From contig AP024889.1 of NCBI GenBank assembly GCA_024347015.1, positions 1,922,001 through 1,986,000 of the forward strand: a stretch of 64,000 bases of DNA. The letters are read 5' to 3'. Under the pieces are notes generated by a model. The model was given only the letters and a program-made list of their open reading frames with translations, did not search any database and was not told the origin of the DNA. The position numbers and the translations under genes were made by a program. Origin of the DNA: Vibrio pectenicida. Lineage in GTDB: Bacteria; Pseudomonadota; Gammaproteobacteria; Enterobacterales; Vibrionaceae. The number at the start of each line of letters is the position of its first letter. Positions within the stretch are counted from its first letter, which is position 1. Below, piece after piece: positions 19,239 through 29,849 of this stretch.

Positions 19239-19976
19239 ATGTCTATAAATAACAACAAAATTGACTTTTCCTCTTTGCTAAAATCAAGTGTTACAATCAC
19301 AATTTGCAGTACTCTTATCGCTTGTGCTGGCAATCCTTATGTACGAAACGCAGAGCGCAACGATGTAATTACACTTGGCGATTCTATATTTGACCTTTCA
19401 GGTGAACTTCAGCAATTTCTGGAAAGTCCAGAAATGGCCAACACAACATTTCGCGATTACACCTTAAGTGGTGCAAAACTCAGTGGGGGGATTGTTGCCA
19501 AGCCAGTTATTGAACAATACCAAGATGCTAAAGCTGACGACCCAAACATTAATATCGTAGTCATGGATGGTGGTGGTAATGATATTTTACTACCAGCAAT
19601 GATATTTGACCCTTATGAATGCAAAACGACTTGGTACCGCACTGAACTTAGCGAGAAATGTACTAGTTTAGTAAATGACATTTATGTCGACACTGTAGAC
19701 CTTCTTAATGAAATGAAGCAAAACAATGTTCAGCAGGTCATTTACTTAGGCTACTACTACACCACTGGTGACAAAACTAACCTCCACCAAGCAATTGACT
19801 ATGGTGACAACCGACTCACTGATGCCTGTAGCAACACTACAGTATCATGCCAATTTGTTGACCCTAGACTTGGAATTACGCCAGATGACGTACTGTCTGA
19901 CAATATCCATCCAAACACATCAGGATCTCAAAAGTTAGCTCATCTTATCTGGCCTTATCTTGAAGCTATATTATAA
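19239..19976 (+). CDS. SGNH-hydrolase lipoprotein (GDSL esterase/lipase-like)
   Basis: 245 residues from the ATG at 19239 (a GTG at 19224 is in frame). The N-terminal signal ends with lipobox LIAC, so the protein is probably anchored in the envelope. The SGNH blocks are visible: nucleophile in ITLGDSIFD, the glycine/asparagine block MDGGGNDIL, and the Asp-His pair in DNIHPNTSG. The four cysteines in the second half could form disulphides. The next gene, 63 bases downstream, encodes a lipase-foldase-like protein, which suggests this enzyme is its client (inference). The substrate is unknown. Confidence 0.8.
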   Translation: MSINNNKIDFSSLLKSSVTITICSTLIACAGNPYVRNAERNDVITLGDSIFDLSGELQQFLESPEMANTTFRDYTLSGAKLSGGIVAKPVIEQYQDAKADDPNINIVVMDGGGNDILLPAMIFDPYECKTTWYRTELSEKCTSLVNDIYVDTVDLLNEMKQNNVQQVIYLGYYYTTGDKTNLHQAIDYGDNRLTDACSNTTVSCQFVDPRLGITPDDVLSDNIHPNTSGSQKLAHLIWPYLEAIL

Positions 19977-19989
19977 ATAAGTCTGCCCA

Positions 19990-20015
19990 CTAACCCATGG
20001 TATACCATGGGTTAG
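19990..20015 (+). repeat. Intercistronic 11-bp hairpin
   Basis: ctaacccatgg/ccatgggttag with a TATA loop, between the SGNH and foldase-like genes. No U-tract follows, so partial termination or an mRNA-stability role is more likely than a full terminator. Confidence 0.6.
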
Positions 20016-20039
20016 TCATAAGTATACGAGGAGAAAATA

Positions 20040-21062
20040 ATGAGCAAATGGGTATGGGTTTACACGGTTTGTACTATTGCTGGTTTAGGTATTTGGTTCC
20101 TACCCTTAACTTTATCCACCTCTACGCCCCCTTCACTCGAAAAAGTTGAAGATCCACCTTTAGATGTTCAGCAAACGAAAATTTCCTTTGCGAATAAAAC
20201 TGATAATTCTGAACTCGTGGAAGAGCTAGCACAGCAATTGCGTAAAGAGCTAGGCGAAAGTATCCACCATGTTGAGATTCAAGTTGGGCTGGTAGATTTT
20301 CGCCAATATCTACGTGAAAAATATCAGGATAAGACAGACAGTCTATTTAATTCTGTTATCAACCATGCGTTTCCCAGCTACGCTGAATCTATTTTTTCTA
20401 ATCTCTCACAAATGGAAAAATATGAGAATTGGCTGCTTGCTGAAATGAAGTCTTTTCTAGGCATGACTTTTGAAGGAAAGCAAGTTGCCATTTGGGCAAA
20501 ACGTCGTGAACTATTTGCCTCGGATGCCGATATTCTCTGGTCAGCAGAATTGGACGAACGAGAACAAAAAATGGCTAATACGAAAAAATCTATCGAGTTA
20601 TTGAACCAAGCTTATGACATGGAGATTGATCAACGCCTCTATGCACTTAAAACAACTATTGAGACAAACTTCTCTGAGCAAGTAGGTGGCAAAATATTAA
20701 GCCCATCTATGTTAGCCAGTACTTTCTTTAGCCTTGACTCTGTACAACACGATTTAGAGAAAATGTCCCCTTATGAACGTTCACTGCAACTTGCAAATAT
20801 ACGTAGAGATTTAGGCTTTAGTGAAAGACAAGTTGAAAAAGCAGCACTCAAAGATGAACAAAATGAGCTCCGATGGCAAGTAGGCTATCAATATATGGCT
20901 GAAAGACAGGCATTATTAAGTAGCCTCACCGACGAAGAATTAAGCAATGAACTCAAACATCTGAGGATCAGTTATTTTGGGGATGAGGCATCGACACTCG
21001 AAAAAGAAGAACAACAAGGATTTTATCGATTTAAACGCCCACGTGTTTATGGCAGAAATTAA
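20040..21062 (+). CDS. Lipase-specific foldase (Lif/LifO)-like membrane-anchored protein
   Basis: 340 residues. A membrane anchor near residues 3-25 is followed by a Pro/Thr-rich linker and a long charged helical domain, the architecture of Lif steric chaperones. RRELFASDADILW and the C-terminal YRFKRPRVYGRN recall Lif proteins. The canonical N-terminal RxxFDYxLS motif of Lif is not seen (the nearest is VDFRQYLREKYQ), so the protein is divergent. The Shine-Dalgarno gaggag is strong. The pairing with an SGNH hydrolase instead of an alpha/beta-hydrolase lipase is unusual. Family assignment is moderate. Confidence 0.55.
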   Translation: MSKWVWVYTVCTIAGLGIWFLPLTLSTSTPPSLEKVEDPPLDVQQTKISFANKTDNSELVEELAQQLRKELGESIHHVEIQVGLVDFRQYLREKYQDKTDSLFNSVINHAFPSYAESIFSNLSQMEKYENWLLAEMKSFLGMTFEGKQVAIWAKRRELFASDADILWSAELDEREQKMANTKKSIELLNQAYDMEIDQRLYALKTTIETNFSEQVGGKILSPSMLASTFFSLDSVQHDLEKMSPYERSLQLANIRRDLGFSERQVEKAALKDEQNELRWQVGYQYMAERQALLSSLTDEELSNELKHLRISYFGDEASTLEKEEQQGFYRFKRPRVYGRN

Positions 21063-21089
21063 ACTTCCCTTTAAGCAGCTAAGAGCATA

Positions 21090-21923
21090 CTAGTATGATT
21101 GTAAATCCTCTCCCCTCACGGTGACACGATGTAATCGACGTGGCAGGTCACCGTAATCGCTTACCGCAAAGTGTTGAGTTGGTATATTATCCCATATTGC
21201 TAAAGAATTTGGCTGCCATTTAAACCGGACCTGAAACTCAGGTCGTCTAGCAAGTTGATACAATCTTTTAAGAAGTGCATCACTTTCTATCCCTTGTAAT
21301 TCATTAACTTTATGGGTGAACTGCTCGTTAACAAACACAGTTGGGTTGCCGGTTTCAGGATGACGAACTACAAGAGGATGTTTTACCGGAGGGTAATTGA
21401 TTGAAACTTTGGCAACGTAACTCTGCCCACCCTCTACCAGAGAATCATAACGACTGCCTTCAAATGCATGTAGAGCATGAGTAGCCGTTAATTCTCTTAA
21501 CAACCTTTGCTCATCAACTGTTAGACTCAACCAAACTGCTTCCATGGATGTCCATATGGTATCTCCCCCCCTATCAGGGCATAACTGGGCATGTAGTATG
21601 GAACAACGACAAGGTGTTTTTTGCCATGTCAAATCGGTATGCCAATAGCTTTTACTTGGTGGGTTACCAGGCGATGTTTCAATCACCACCACTTGATCTT
21701 CATCCTCTAAATGTGGAAAAAACGGGTGAACAGGCTCAAGTTCACCAAAACGTTTTGCAAGAGACATGTGCTGCTGCGGCGTCATCAATTGGTTATGAAA
21801 AAATAGCACCTTATAGTCAAGATAAGCTTGGTAAATAGTTTGAAATTCAGCATCAAGCAACTTGGAAAGATCTACATCTTCGACAAGCGCACCAATCTTT
21901 GGTGATAAAGGGGTTATATTCAC
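21090..21923 (-). CDS. TauD/TfdA-family 2-oxoglutarate- and Fe(II)-dependent dioxygenase
   Basis: 277 residues. The iron ligands H95 and D97 (YWHTDLTW) and H251 (TQHFAVSDY) and the 2-oxoglutarate-binding arginine in LHRVTVRG are all present, so it should be active. Family members oxidise taurine, alkyl sulfonates, phenoxyacids or other small acids. No ABC sulfonate transporter genes adjoin it, so taurine use is not supported by context. It is convergent to the foldase-like gene. Confidence 0.88.
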   Translation of the reverse strand: MNITPLSPKIGALVEDVDLSKLLDAEFQTIYQAYLDYKVLFFHNQLMTPQQHMSLAKRFGELEPVHPFFPHLEDEDQVVVIETSPGNPPSKSYWHTDLTWQKTPCRCSILHAQLCPDRGGDTIWTSMEAVWLSLTVDEQRLLRELTATHALHAFEGSRYDSLVEGGQSYVAKVSINYPPVKHPLVVRHPETGNPTVFVNEQFTHKVNELQGIESDALLKRLYQLARRPEFQVRFKWQPNSLAIWDNIPTQHFAVSDYGDLPRRLHRVTVRGEDLQSY

Positions 21924-23245
<1,322 letters not shown>

Positions 23246-23272
23246 TATTTTTCACTTTTGAGTCAAATCCTG

Positions 23273-23306
23273 AAAGCCTCGTGGTATTACCATGAGGTTT
23301 TCTTTT
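23273..23306 (+). terminator. Terminator of trxB
   Basis: 11-bp stem (aagcctcgtgg with ccatgaggttt, two G-U pairs) followed by ttctttt, in the 111-base gap between trxB and cydD. Confidence 0.65.
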
Positions 23307-23356
23307 GTATAATCTCCTGCTTAGGGTCACCAAAGTACTTATCAATAAGCCTCATA

Positions 23357-25144
23357 ATGGATAAAAATAAACAGCGCAACTTGAACAAATGGCTCAAGCA
23401 GCAGGGTAAGTTAGCGAAACGCTGGCTGATGGCTGCTATTGGTCTTGGTATTATTGCAAGCCTATTTTTACTGGCTCAGGCCGCATTACTTGCGACTATT
23501 CTTCAGCAGCTGATCATTGAACAAGCTCCGAAACAGCAGCTTATTCCCTACTTTTTAGCTCTGGGTGTAATTATCGCTATGCGGGCCTTATGCTCTTGGG
23601 GTCGAGAACTAGCTGGATATCGTTGCGGAGAAAAAGTTCGTCTTTACATAAGACAATTAATTCTTGATAAGTTACGTGAATTAGGCCCTGCTTATATCAA
23701 AGGTAAGCCTGCAGGAGCTTGGGCAACTTTGTTATTGGAACAAGTCGAAGATATGCATGATTTCTTCGCCCGTTATCTGCCACAGATGTCGCTTGCGGTG
23801 CTGGTTCCCATTGTGATTCTTGCAGTTGTTTTTCCAATTAACTGGATAGCAGGTCTAATCTTTTTGGTCACTGCACCACTAGTACCATTATTTATGGCTC
23901 TTGTGGGTATGAAAGCAGCAGATGCAAACCGCAAAAATTTTAAAGCTCTACAACGTTTGTCCGGCCATTTTTATGACCGCTTACAATCGATGACCACCAT
24001 TCGTTTATTTGACCGCACTAAGGCCGAAACAGAAGTTATGCGCGCCGCATCCGAAGTCTTCCGCTCTCGTACCATGGATGTGCTTAAGATCGCATTCTTA
24101 TCTTCTGCCATACTCGAATTTTTCACATCAATTTCCATCGCCCTCACAGCGGTATACTTTGGATTTGCTTTTATCGGAGAAATCAATATTGGTGATTATG
24201 GCCTAGGGGTAACACTTATGGCTGGTTTGTTTATTCTTATTCTTGCGCCTGAATTTTATCAACCACTACGAGATTTAGGTACTTTTTACCACGCCAAGCA
24301 GCAAGCCGTTGGAGCTGCCGATAGCATTGTCGAGTTTCTAGAGACAGATGCAACAGCCGTGATTTCCGGAAATCGAACATTAGATGTAACATCAGGCATT
24401 AGTATTTGTGCCCAAAATTTGGAAGTATTTTCGCCGCAAGGTGCCAAGTTACTCGGCCCGATAAGTTTTGAAATCAAAGCGAATCAACATACTGCACTGG
24501 TTGGCCCTAGTGGCGCAGGAAAAACAAGTCTAGTTAATGCCATATTAGGGTTTCTACCCTATGAAGGCTCATTAACCATTAATGGTATTGAGCGTACACA
24601 AATTAATCTTAACGACTGGCGCGAAAACATCAGTTGGATCAGTCAAAACCCTCTGTTGGTGCACGGAACAATTCGCAACAATATTACTTTAGGTAAAGAA
24701 GATGTCACAGAGAGTATCATTGATACCGCTCTGAAAGAGTCTTTTTCATCAGAGTTTGTCGCGCAACATGGACTAGATTACCAGATTTCAGATCGTTCCG
24801 GTGGGCTTTCCGTTGGACAAGCTCAGCGTATTGCTCTGGCGAGGGCCATGATACAAAACGGACATTTTTGGCTCCTTGACGAACCAACTGCGAGTTTAGA
24901 TGCACGTAGCGAAAAACTAGTTATGGAAGGCCTTGCAAATCAAATTGAAAGCAAAACATCATTAATGGTCACTCATCAACTTCTTCCCCTAAAAAATGTC
25001 TCTCAGATACTCGTAATGGAGAGTGGTATGATTGTCCAACAAGGCGACTATAACCAACTTAGTCGTCAAGATGGTTTGTTCCAAAAGATGTTACTAGCCA
25101 ATCAAACGCTTTCCCAGATAAATAAGGGGAATCTCGATGCGTGA
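23357..25144 (+). CDS. cydD: CydD, half of the CydDC thiol/heme ABC transporter
   Basis: With CydC it forms a heterodimeric inner-membrane ABC exporter needed for cytochrome bd assembly. Six membrane segments, then an ATPase domain with Walker A GPSGAGKTS (about residue 383), Walker B FWLLDEPTASLD and the H-loop THQ. The signature motif reads LSVGQ instead of LSGGQ. I start at 23357 (MDKNKQRNLNKWLKQQ, 595 residues); the frame is open back to 23258, but that stretch overlaps the trxB terminator. It overlaps cydC by eight bases. Confidence 0.94.
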   Translation: MDKNKQRNLNKWLKQQGKLAKRWLMAAIGLGIIASLFLLAQAALLATILQQLIIEQAPKQQLIPYFLALGVIIAMRALCSWGRELAGYRCGEKVRLYIRQLILDKLRELGPAYIKGKPAGAWATLLLEQVEDMHDFFARYLPQMSLAVLVPIVILAVVFPINWIAGLIFLVTAPLVPLFMALVGMKAADANRKNFKALQRLSGHFYDRLQSMTTIRLFDRTKAETEVMRAASEVFRSRTMDVLKIAFLSSAILEFFTSISIALTAVYFGFAFIGEINIGDYGLGVTLMAGLFILILAPEFYQPLRDLGTFYHAKQQAVGAADSIVEFLETDATAVISGNRTLDVTSGISICAQNLEVFSPQGAKLLGPISFEIKANQHTALVGPSGAGKTSLVNAILGFLPYEGSLTINGIERTQINLNDWRENISWISQNPLLVHGTIRNNITLGKEDVTESIIDTALKESFSSEFVAQHGLDYQISDRSGGLSVGQAQRIALARAMIQNGHFWLLDEPTASLDARSEKLVMEGLANQIESKTSLMVTHQLLPLKNVSQILVMESGMIVQQGDYNQLSRQDGLFQKMLLANQTLSQINKGNLDA

Positions 25145-26858
25145 TTTAATTCCCTACTTGAAACTTTATAAAAAACACTGGTTCGGTCTTTCACTCGGCA
25201 TGTTCTTAGCGTTATTGACGATGCTTGCCTCTATTGGATTACTGACTCTCTCTGGTTGGTTTCTATCGGCGGCAGCCATTGCTGGATTAACTATTGCTCG
25301 GGAAACTTTCAACTATATGTTACCTGGCGCGTTTGTTCGTGGTTTTGCTATGGGTCGAACCGCTGGTCGCTGGGGTGAACGAGTAGTCAGTCACAACGCT
25401 ACTTTTAAGCTACTGACAGACCTGCGAATATTTTTCTTCTCCAAACTTGCTCCCCTAATTCCGGGCAGGGTGTCCAACCTTAGAGATGCAGACATTCTCA
25501 ATCGCTTAGTTGCGGATATAAGTGCAATGGACCATGTTTACCTGCGTCTCATCAGCCCAATGGTTGTCGGTTCTCTTGGTATTGTTGGCCTTACAGTTCT
25601 TCTCAGTTGGTTTGATACAAAACTCGGCCTAACTCTGGGGGCAATCTTGCTCACTATACTTATACTGTGGCCTATTCTGTTTTATAAACTGGGCAAACAT
25701 AATGGGGCTGAGTTGACAAATAACAAAGCCAACTTAAGAATTGCTACTCTAGATTGGCTGCAAGGCTATAGCGAGCTTACGATTTTTGGTGCAGAAGAAC
25801 GCTACCGAAATGTAATTTTTGATATTCAGCAACGCCTACTTAATAATCAACGTTTTAATGCTCACTTTGCTGGAATTGCTCAAGCACTACTTATTCTTGT
25901 GAACGGCTGGACAATTGTGCTCATGTTATGGCTTGCTGCTGACGGAGTAGGTGGACAATTACCCAACCCAATGATAGCTCTAGTAGTCTTCGCAACCATG
26001 GCAAGTGTCGAAATCCTCATGCCGATTGCAGGCGCATTTCAGCACCTTGGACAAACCATTTCCTCAGCGCGTCGACTCAACGATATTACTTTGTCTACAC
26101 CGGATGTTCTGTTCCCAAGTAAACCTATCAAGCACGATCAGTCTTACTCAATTGAGTACCAAGATGTCAGCTTCCACTACCCTGATGGTGAAATAAACGC
26201 TCTAAGCAATGTAAACCTCACAATATCAGCAGGGCAACGAATCGCTATCCTTGGTCAGACAGGTTCTGGGAAATCCACTTTATTGCAGTTACTTAATCGA
26301 TACTGGGATGTACAAAAAGGAAATATCAACATCGCAGGGCAACCCATAGCTCTATGGAGTGAAAGCCAACTTCGCCAAGTAACAACAGTTGTCAGCCAGC
26401 GAGTCGATATACTCAATGGAACTTTGCGAGATAATCTACTCATGGCGTCTTCTAAAGCAACCGATGAACAATTGCATGAAGCATTATCCAAGGTAGGTTT
26501 ATCTAAACTTATACACGACCAAGGGTTAGATAAGTGGCTTGGAGATGGCGGTAGGCAGTTATCGGGAGGAGAAAAGCGTCGAATTGGTATAGCTAGAGCA
26601 CTGTTACATAATGGCCCAATTCTATTGCTTGATGAACCCACTGAAGGTTTGGATAAGCAAACTGAACGTCAAATCATGCAGTTGTTTAACCAGTATTTCG
26701 AGAATAAAACCGTAATATTCATTACTCATAGGCTTGTCGAACTAAGTAAAATGGACGCTATTTGTCTTATTGAACAAGGCAAAGTCGTCGAATATGGTAC
26801 ACACGAAGCGCTTATGGCAGAAAAAGGGCGCTATTTCGAGCTAAACCAATCTCTTTAG
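25137..26858 (+). CDS. cydC: CydC, half of the CydDC thiol/heme ABC transporter
   Basis: 573 residues. The membrane domain starts MRDLIPYLKLYKKHW; the SGWFLSAAAIAG segment is typical of CydC. ATPase domain: Walker A GQTGSGKST (about 373), canonical LSGGEKRR, Walker B ILLLDEPTEGLD. Its start lies inside the end of cydD (8-base overlap) with aagggga as ribosome site, so translation is coupled. Confidence 0.95.
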   Translation: MRDLIPYLKLYKKHWFGLSLGMFLALLTMLASIGLLTLSGWFLSAAAIAGLTIARETFNYMLPGAFVRGFAMGRTAGRWGERVVSHNATFKLLTDLRIFFFSKLAPLIPGRVSNLRDADILNRLVADISAMDHVYLRLISPMVVGSLGIVGLTVLLSWFDTKLGLTLGAILLTILILWPILFYKLGKHNGAELTNNKANLRIATLDWLQGYSELTIFGAEERYRNVIFDIQQRLLNNQRFNAHFAGIAQALLILVNGWTIVLMLWLAADGVGGQLPNPMIALVVFATMASVEILMPIAGAFQHLGQTISSARRLNDITLSTPDVLFPSKPIKHDQSYSIEYQDVSFHYPDGEINALSNVNLTISAGQRIAILGQTGSGKSTLLQLLNRYWDVQKGNINIAGQPIALWSESQLRQVTTVVSQRVDILNGTLRDNLLMASSKATDEQLHEALSKVGLSKLIHDQGLDKWLGDGGRQLSGGEKRRIGIARALLHNGPILLLDEPTEGLDKQTERQIMQLFNQYFENKTVIFITHRLVELSKMDAICLIEQGKVVEYGTHEALMAEKGRYFELNQSL

Positions 26859-26897
26859 CGAAAGCAGATTCATTTCAAGGCGCACATTGTTTAAATC

Positions 26898-26925
26898 AAA
26901 AAAAGCAGCTTAATGCTGCTTTTTT
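26898..26925. terminator. Bidirectional terminator cydC / rluB
   Basis: gcagc/gctgc stem extended by A and T runs, between convergent cydC and rluB. Confidence 0.85.
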
Positions 26926-26934
26926 CATAATTAA

Positions 26935-27876
26935 TTAACGATGTTTATTTCGACTGCCTTGCTCTCCAGCACTTCTACGTGTCTTTCTTCGCGCCGGGTT
27001 GTTGCTACGGCCGCCTCCACCACTGCTCACTCGTTCTTCATGACGCTTAACTGCGCGACGAATTTTCTGGCTTCGAGAACGTTCACGCTTACGTGAAGTA
27101 TTGGCTTTATTTTCCTCAAGTAGTGTTTCTTTTTCTGGCCCTAGCTCTACCAATTCACGCAAGTAGTTCACTTCTTTGAGGTCAAGTTCCATCCATCCAC
27201 CACGTGGAAGTTTCTTATCCAAGAATATATCACCGTAACGAACACGCTTTAAACGGCTCACCGTACAATCTTGAGACTCCCATAAGCGGCGTACTTCTCT
27301 GTTACGGCCTTCATTGATGACAACATAGAAGGTATGGTTCATACCATCACCTCCTGCATGAACAACATCTTCAAAACGCGCTACGCCATCATCTAGCTCA
27401 ACACCACTGACAAGGTTACGTACCTTCTTCTCATCGATTTCACCGAAAACACGAACTAAATATTCACGTTCAACTTGGCGACTCGGGTGCATAAGCCGAT
27501 TTGCCAACTCACCGTCAGTAGTAAAAAGAAGTAATCCTGAAGTATTTGCATCTAAGCGACCAACAGAAATCCAACGAGAACCACGCATTTTTGGCAAACG
27601 GTCAAATACAGTTCGGCGACCTTCAGGATCATTACGAGTACAAAGCTCACCCTCAGGTTTGTAATACACCAATACGCGACAAACCACTTCTTCCTGCGCC
27701 TTAGCAGAAACAATATGCCCGTCGATACGAACGACAGCATTCTCATCTTCTAGCCGCTCACCAAGCTTAGCAACAATACCATTAACACTTACGCGCCCCG
27801 CTTTAATTAGAGCTTCTAGTTCGCGTCGTGAGCCATGGCCTGCTCGCGCTAATACCTTCTGTAATTTTTCGTTCAT
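26935..27876 (-). CDS. rluB: 23S rRNA pseudouridine synthase RluB
   Basis: Makes pseudouridine 2605 in 23S rRNA. 313 residues: N-terminal S4 RNA-binding domain ([22 protein letters not shown]), then the RsuA-type catalytic domain with the aspartate in [13 protein letters not shown] long basic tail rich in Arg/Lys/Ser/Gly (after about residue 255) is typical of RluB and absent from RluE/RsuA. Its leader has an extended -10-like TGCGATAAT on the minus strand. Confidence 0.95.
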   Translation of the reverse strand: MNEKLQKVLARAGHGSRRELEALIKAGRVSVNGIVAKLGERLEDENAVVRIDGHIVSAKAQEEVVCRVLVYYKPEGELCTRNDPEGRRTVFDRLPKMRGSRWISVGRLDANTSGLLLFTTDGELANRLMHPSRQVEREYLVRVFGEIDEKKVRNLVSGVELDDGVARFEDVVHAGGDGMNHTFYVVINEGRNREVRRLWESQDCTVSRLKRVRYGDIFLDKKLPRGGWMELDLKEVNYLRELVELGPEKETLLEENKANTSRKRERSRSQKIRRAVKRHEERVSSGGGGRSNNPARRKTRRSAGEQGSRNKHR

Positions 27877-28180
27877 TGTTCTACCTTTGTGTCGTCTTCT
27901 CAGACGTCAATTCTACTTTGCGACCTAAAATCGCGGTCGCGTATTATCGCAAACTCTTGTAAGAAACGCATGCTTTATTTTTTCTTTTGACAGTTAACAT
28001 ATTAGGATAAATTGACCTTTCATAGTTAGCTTTCATTGACGATAAATGGAATTTAGATACCGCGAGAGTTATTCAATAATACTTTTAAACATCGACTACT
28101 TAGCACTCAATAATCTCCACCTCAAAGCATCTAAGGTCATTGACTATAAATGCCTTAACCATCATCTTTATTAATTTACA
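27877..28180. other. Gene-free gap between rluB and yciO
   Basis: 304 bases with no ORF on either strand that I can support. It carries the likely rluB promoter (TGCGATAAT on minus, around 27945). As I remember other Vibrio chromosomes, scpA and scpB lie here; no remnant of either was seen. Confidence 0.5.
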
Positions 28181-28801
28181 TCACTCAAATGCTGATGGAT
28201 CACCTGAACCAATGCGGGCTATAACTGGTTCATCTTCACTGAAATCAACCACTGTCGTTGGTTGCTCTCCGAGGTAACCACCATTAAGAATACAATCTAC
28301 TGCATGTTCAAGTTTATCTCTAATATCTTCTGGATCAGATTCCGTGACATTACTACCAGGCAATATCAGTGACGTTGACATTAACGGTTCACCTAACGCT
28401 TCGAGCAAGTCAAGCGCAATACGGTTATCTGGAACTCGAATGCCTATTGTTTTGCGTTTACTGTTCATCAAACGACGCGGCACTTCCTTAGTACCCTTAA
28501 AAATAAAGGTATAAGGGCCTGGTGTGTTATTTTTCAAGAGGCGAAAAGCCCCGTTATCTACACGTGCATATATAGACAACTCAGATAAGTCACGACATAA
28601 AAGAGTAAAATTATGTTTTTCATCCAATTTTCGAATCTGACAGATTCTTTCCAGTGCCTGTTTATTCTCCAACTGACACCCTAAAGCATATCCAGAATCG
28701 GTAGGATAAATAACAACACCACCACTACGAATGATGGCCACAGCTTGATTGATCAAGCGAGCCTGTGGATTTTCTGGATGCACATAAAAGAACTGGCTCA
28801 T
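28181..28801 (-). CDS. yciO: YciO, Sua5/YrdC/YciO-family protein
   Basis: 206 residues, the same length as E. coli YciO. YrdC-like fold: GGVVIYPTDSGYALGC, KNNTPGPYTFIFKGTKEVPRR, KRKTIGIRVPDN and MSTSLILPG. The paralogue TsaC makes threonylcarbamoyl-AMP for tRNA t6A; YciO's own role is less clear. It lies between rnm and the gap before rluB on the same strand. Confidence 0.93.
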   Translation of the reverse strand: MSQFFYVHPENPQARLINQAVAIIRSGGVVIYPTDSGYALGCQLENKQALERICQIRKLDEKHNFTLLCRDLSELSIYARVDNGAFRLLKNNTPGPYTFIFKGTKEVPRRLMNSKRKTIGIRVPDNRIALDLLEALGEPLMSTSLILPGSNVTESDPEDIRDKLEHAVDCILNGGYLGEQPTTVVDFSEDEPVIARIGSGDPSAFE

Positions 28802-28915
28802 TTTAATTCCTCATCATTGAGTCTCTCGACTCTATAAATGTATTAATTCTCTGGTCTCATGACCTTGTTAGCTAACAGCTTTCGTATAGAGATAAATCGA
28901 CCCCAAAGTCTAAAT

Positions 28916-29767
28916 CTAGTTTGATTGTGCAGGGGGAATTATTATATCTTTCCAGACTGGTTCGACGCCTGATGGAAGCCACAGATTCCTACCTAGCTCT
29001 GTCCAAGGAGAAGGATAATGAAAGTCACTTCCTTGAGACGCCAATAGTTTGTATTGTATCGCATAATCTGCCAGATTACGTCTTTCTTGTTGCCCTTGCT
29101 GTGGTTGAGCAACTTCCATAGCATCCCCACCGGCATCAACAAATGCACCAAGAAGCCTTTTCAACCATTTTGCGGTTAACTTATAACGTCCGGGGTGAGC
29201 CAGAACTGCCAAGCCGCCTGCAGAATGTATTGCATCAACGGCCTCTTTCATAGAGCACCAACTTGGAGGGACATAACCAGGGTTATCGCGTGTTAGGTAT
29301 TTCTTAAACACTTGCTGCATAGTTTTTGCGTAACCATTATCGACTAACCATTTAGCGAAATGTGCACGAGTTATCGGCGCTTCACCTGCAATGGTTTTTA
29401 CTTCCTCAAATACACCTTCTCGTGTTGCTTTTGCAAGACGCTGGGCAATTAATTCAGCACGCACCTGACGATGTGCCTGCTGTTTCTCTATCAACTCTTT
29501 AAGTTCACTTGATTTAGGATCAATATCGAGACCGACAATATGGATATCTTTATTTTGCCAGACTGTGGAAATTTCAATGCCATCTATGACCGTTATCGGC
29601 AGCTTATTTGACTCAACATAGTGATGTGCATGGTGCAGGCCATCGATAGTGTCATGATCTGTGATGGCTAACACATCGACATTAAAGTCGACTGCCCTAT
29701 CTATCAGCTGAGTAACTGATAGCCGTCCATCAGAAGCAGTAGTATGGCTATGTAAATCAATCTTCAT
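28916..29767 (-). CDS. rnm: PHP-domain 5'-3' exonuclease / nucleoside bisphosphate phosphatase (RNase AM, YciV)
   Basis: 283 residues. PHP metal motifs: [11 protein letters not shown] at the N-terminus, [19 protein letters not shown] and [11 protein letters not shown]. coli RNase AM (YciV/TrpH) trims 5' ends of rRNA and dephosphorylates 3',5'-nucleoside bisphosphates. It is divergent from the trp operon, as in many gammaproteobacteria, and its promoter region overlaps the trp control region. Confidence 0.92.
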   Translation of the reverse strand: MKIDLHSHTTASDGRLSVTQLIDRAVDFNVDVLAITDHDTIDGLHHAHHYVESNKLPITVIDGIEISTVWQNKDIHIVGLDIDPKSSELKELIEKQQAHRQVRAELIAQRLAKATREGVFEEVKTIAGEAPITRAHFAKWLVDNGYAKTMQQVFKKYLTRDNPGYVPPSWCSMKEAVDAIHSAGGLAVLAHPGRYKLTAKWLKRLLGAFVDAGGDAMEVAQPQQGQQERRNLADYAIQYKLLASQGSDFHYPSPWTELGRNLWLPSGVEPVWKDIIIPPAQSN

Positions 29768-29783
29768 AAACTTACTTTTTTAG

Positions 29784-29812
29784 TTGACTTTTTACCAATG
29801 AACTAGTTTACT
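29784..29812 (+). promoter_or_regulatory. trp operon promoter
   Basis: -35 TTGACT (29784-29789), 17-base spacer, -10 TTTACT (29807-29812). Spacing and position relative to the operator are the same as in the E. coli trp promoter (TTGACA-17-TTAACT). Confidence 0.85.
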
Positions 29813-29819
29813 AGTACAC
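29800..29819 (+). promoter_or_regulatory. TrpR operator overlapping the trp -10
   Basis: gaactagtttactagtacac is nearly identical to the E. coli trp operator core (GAACTAGTTAACTAGTACGC). Its position over the -10 implies repression by TrpR with bound tryptophan. trpR itself is not in the window. Confidence 0.85.
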
Positions 29820-29849
29820 AAATACAAAGTGTTTCATTTAGGGGTTACC

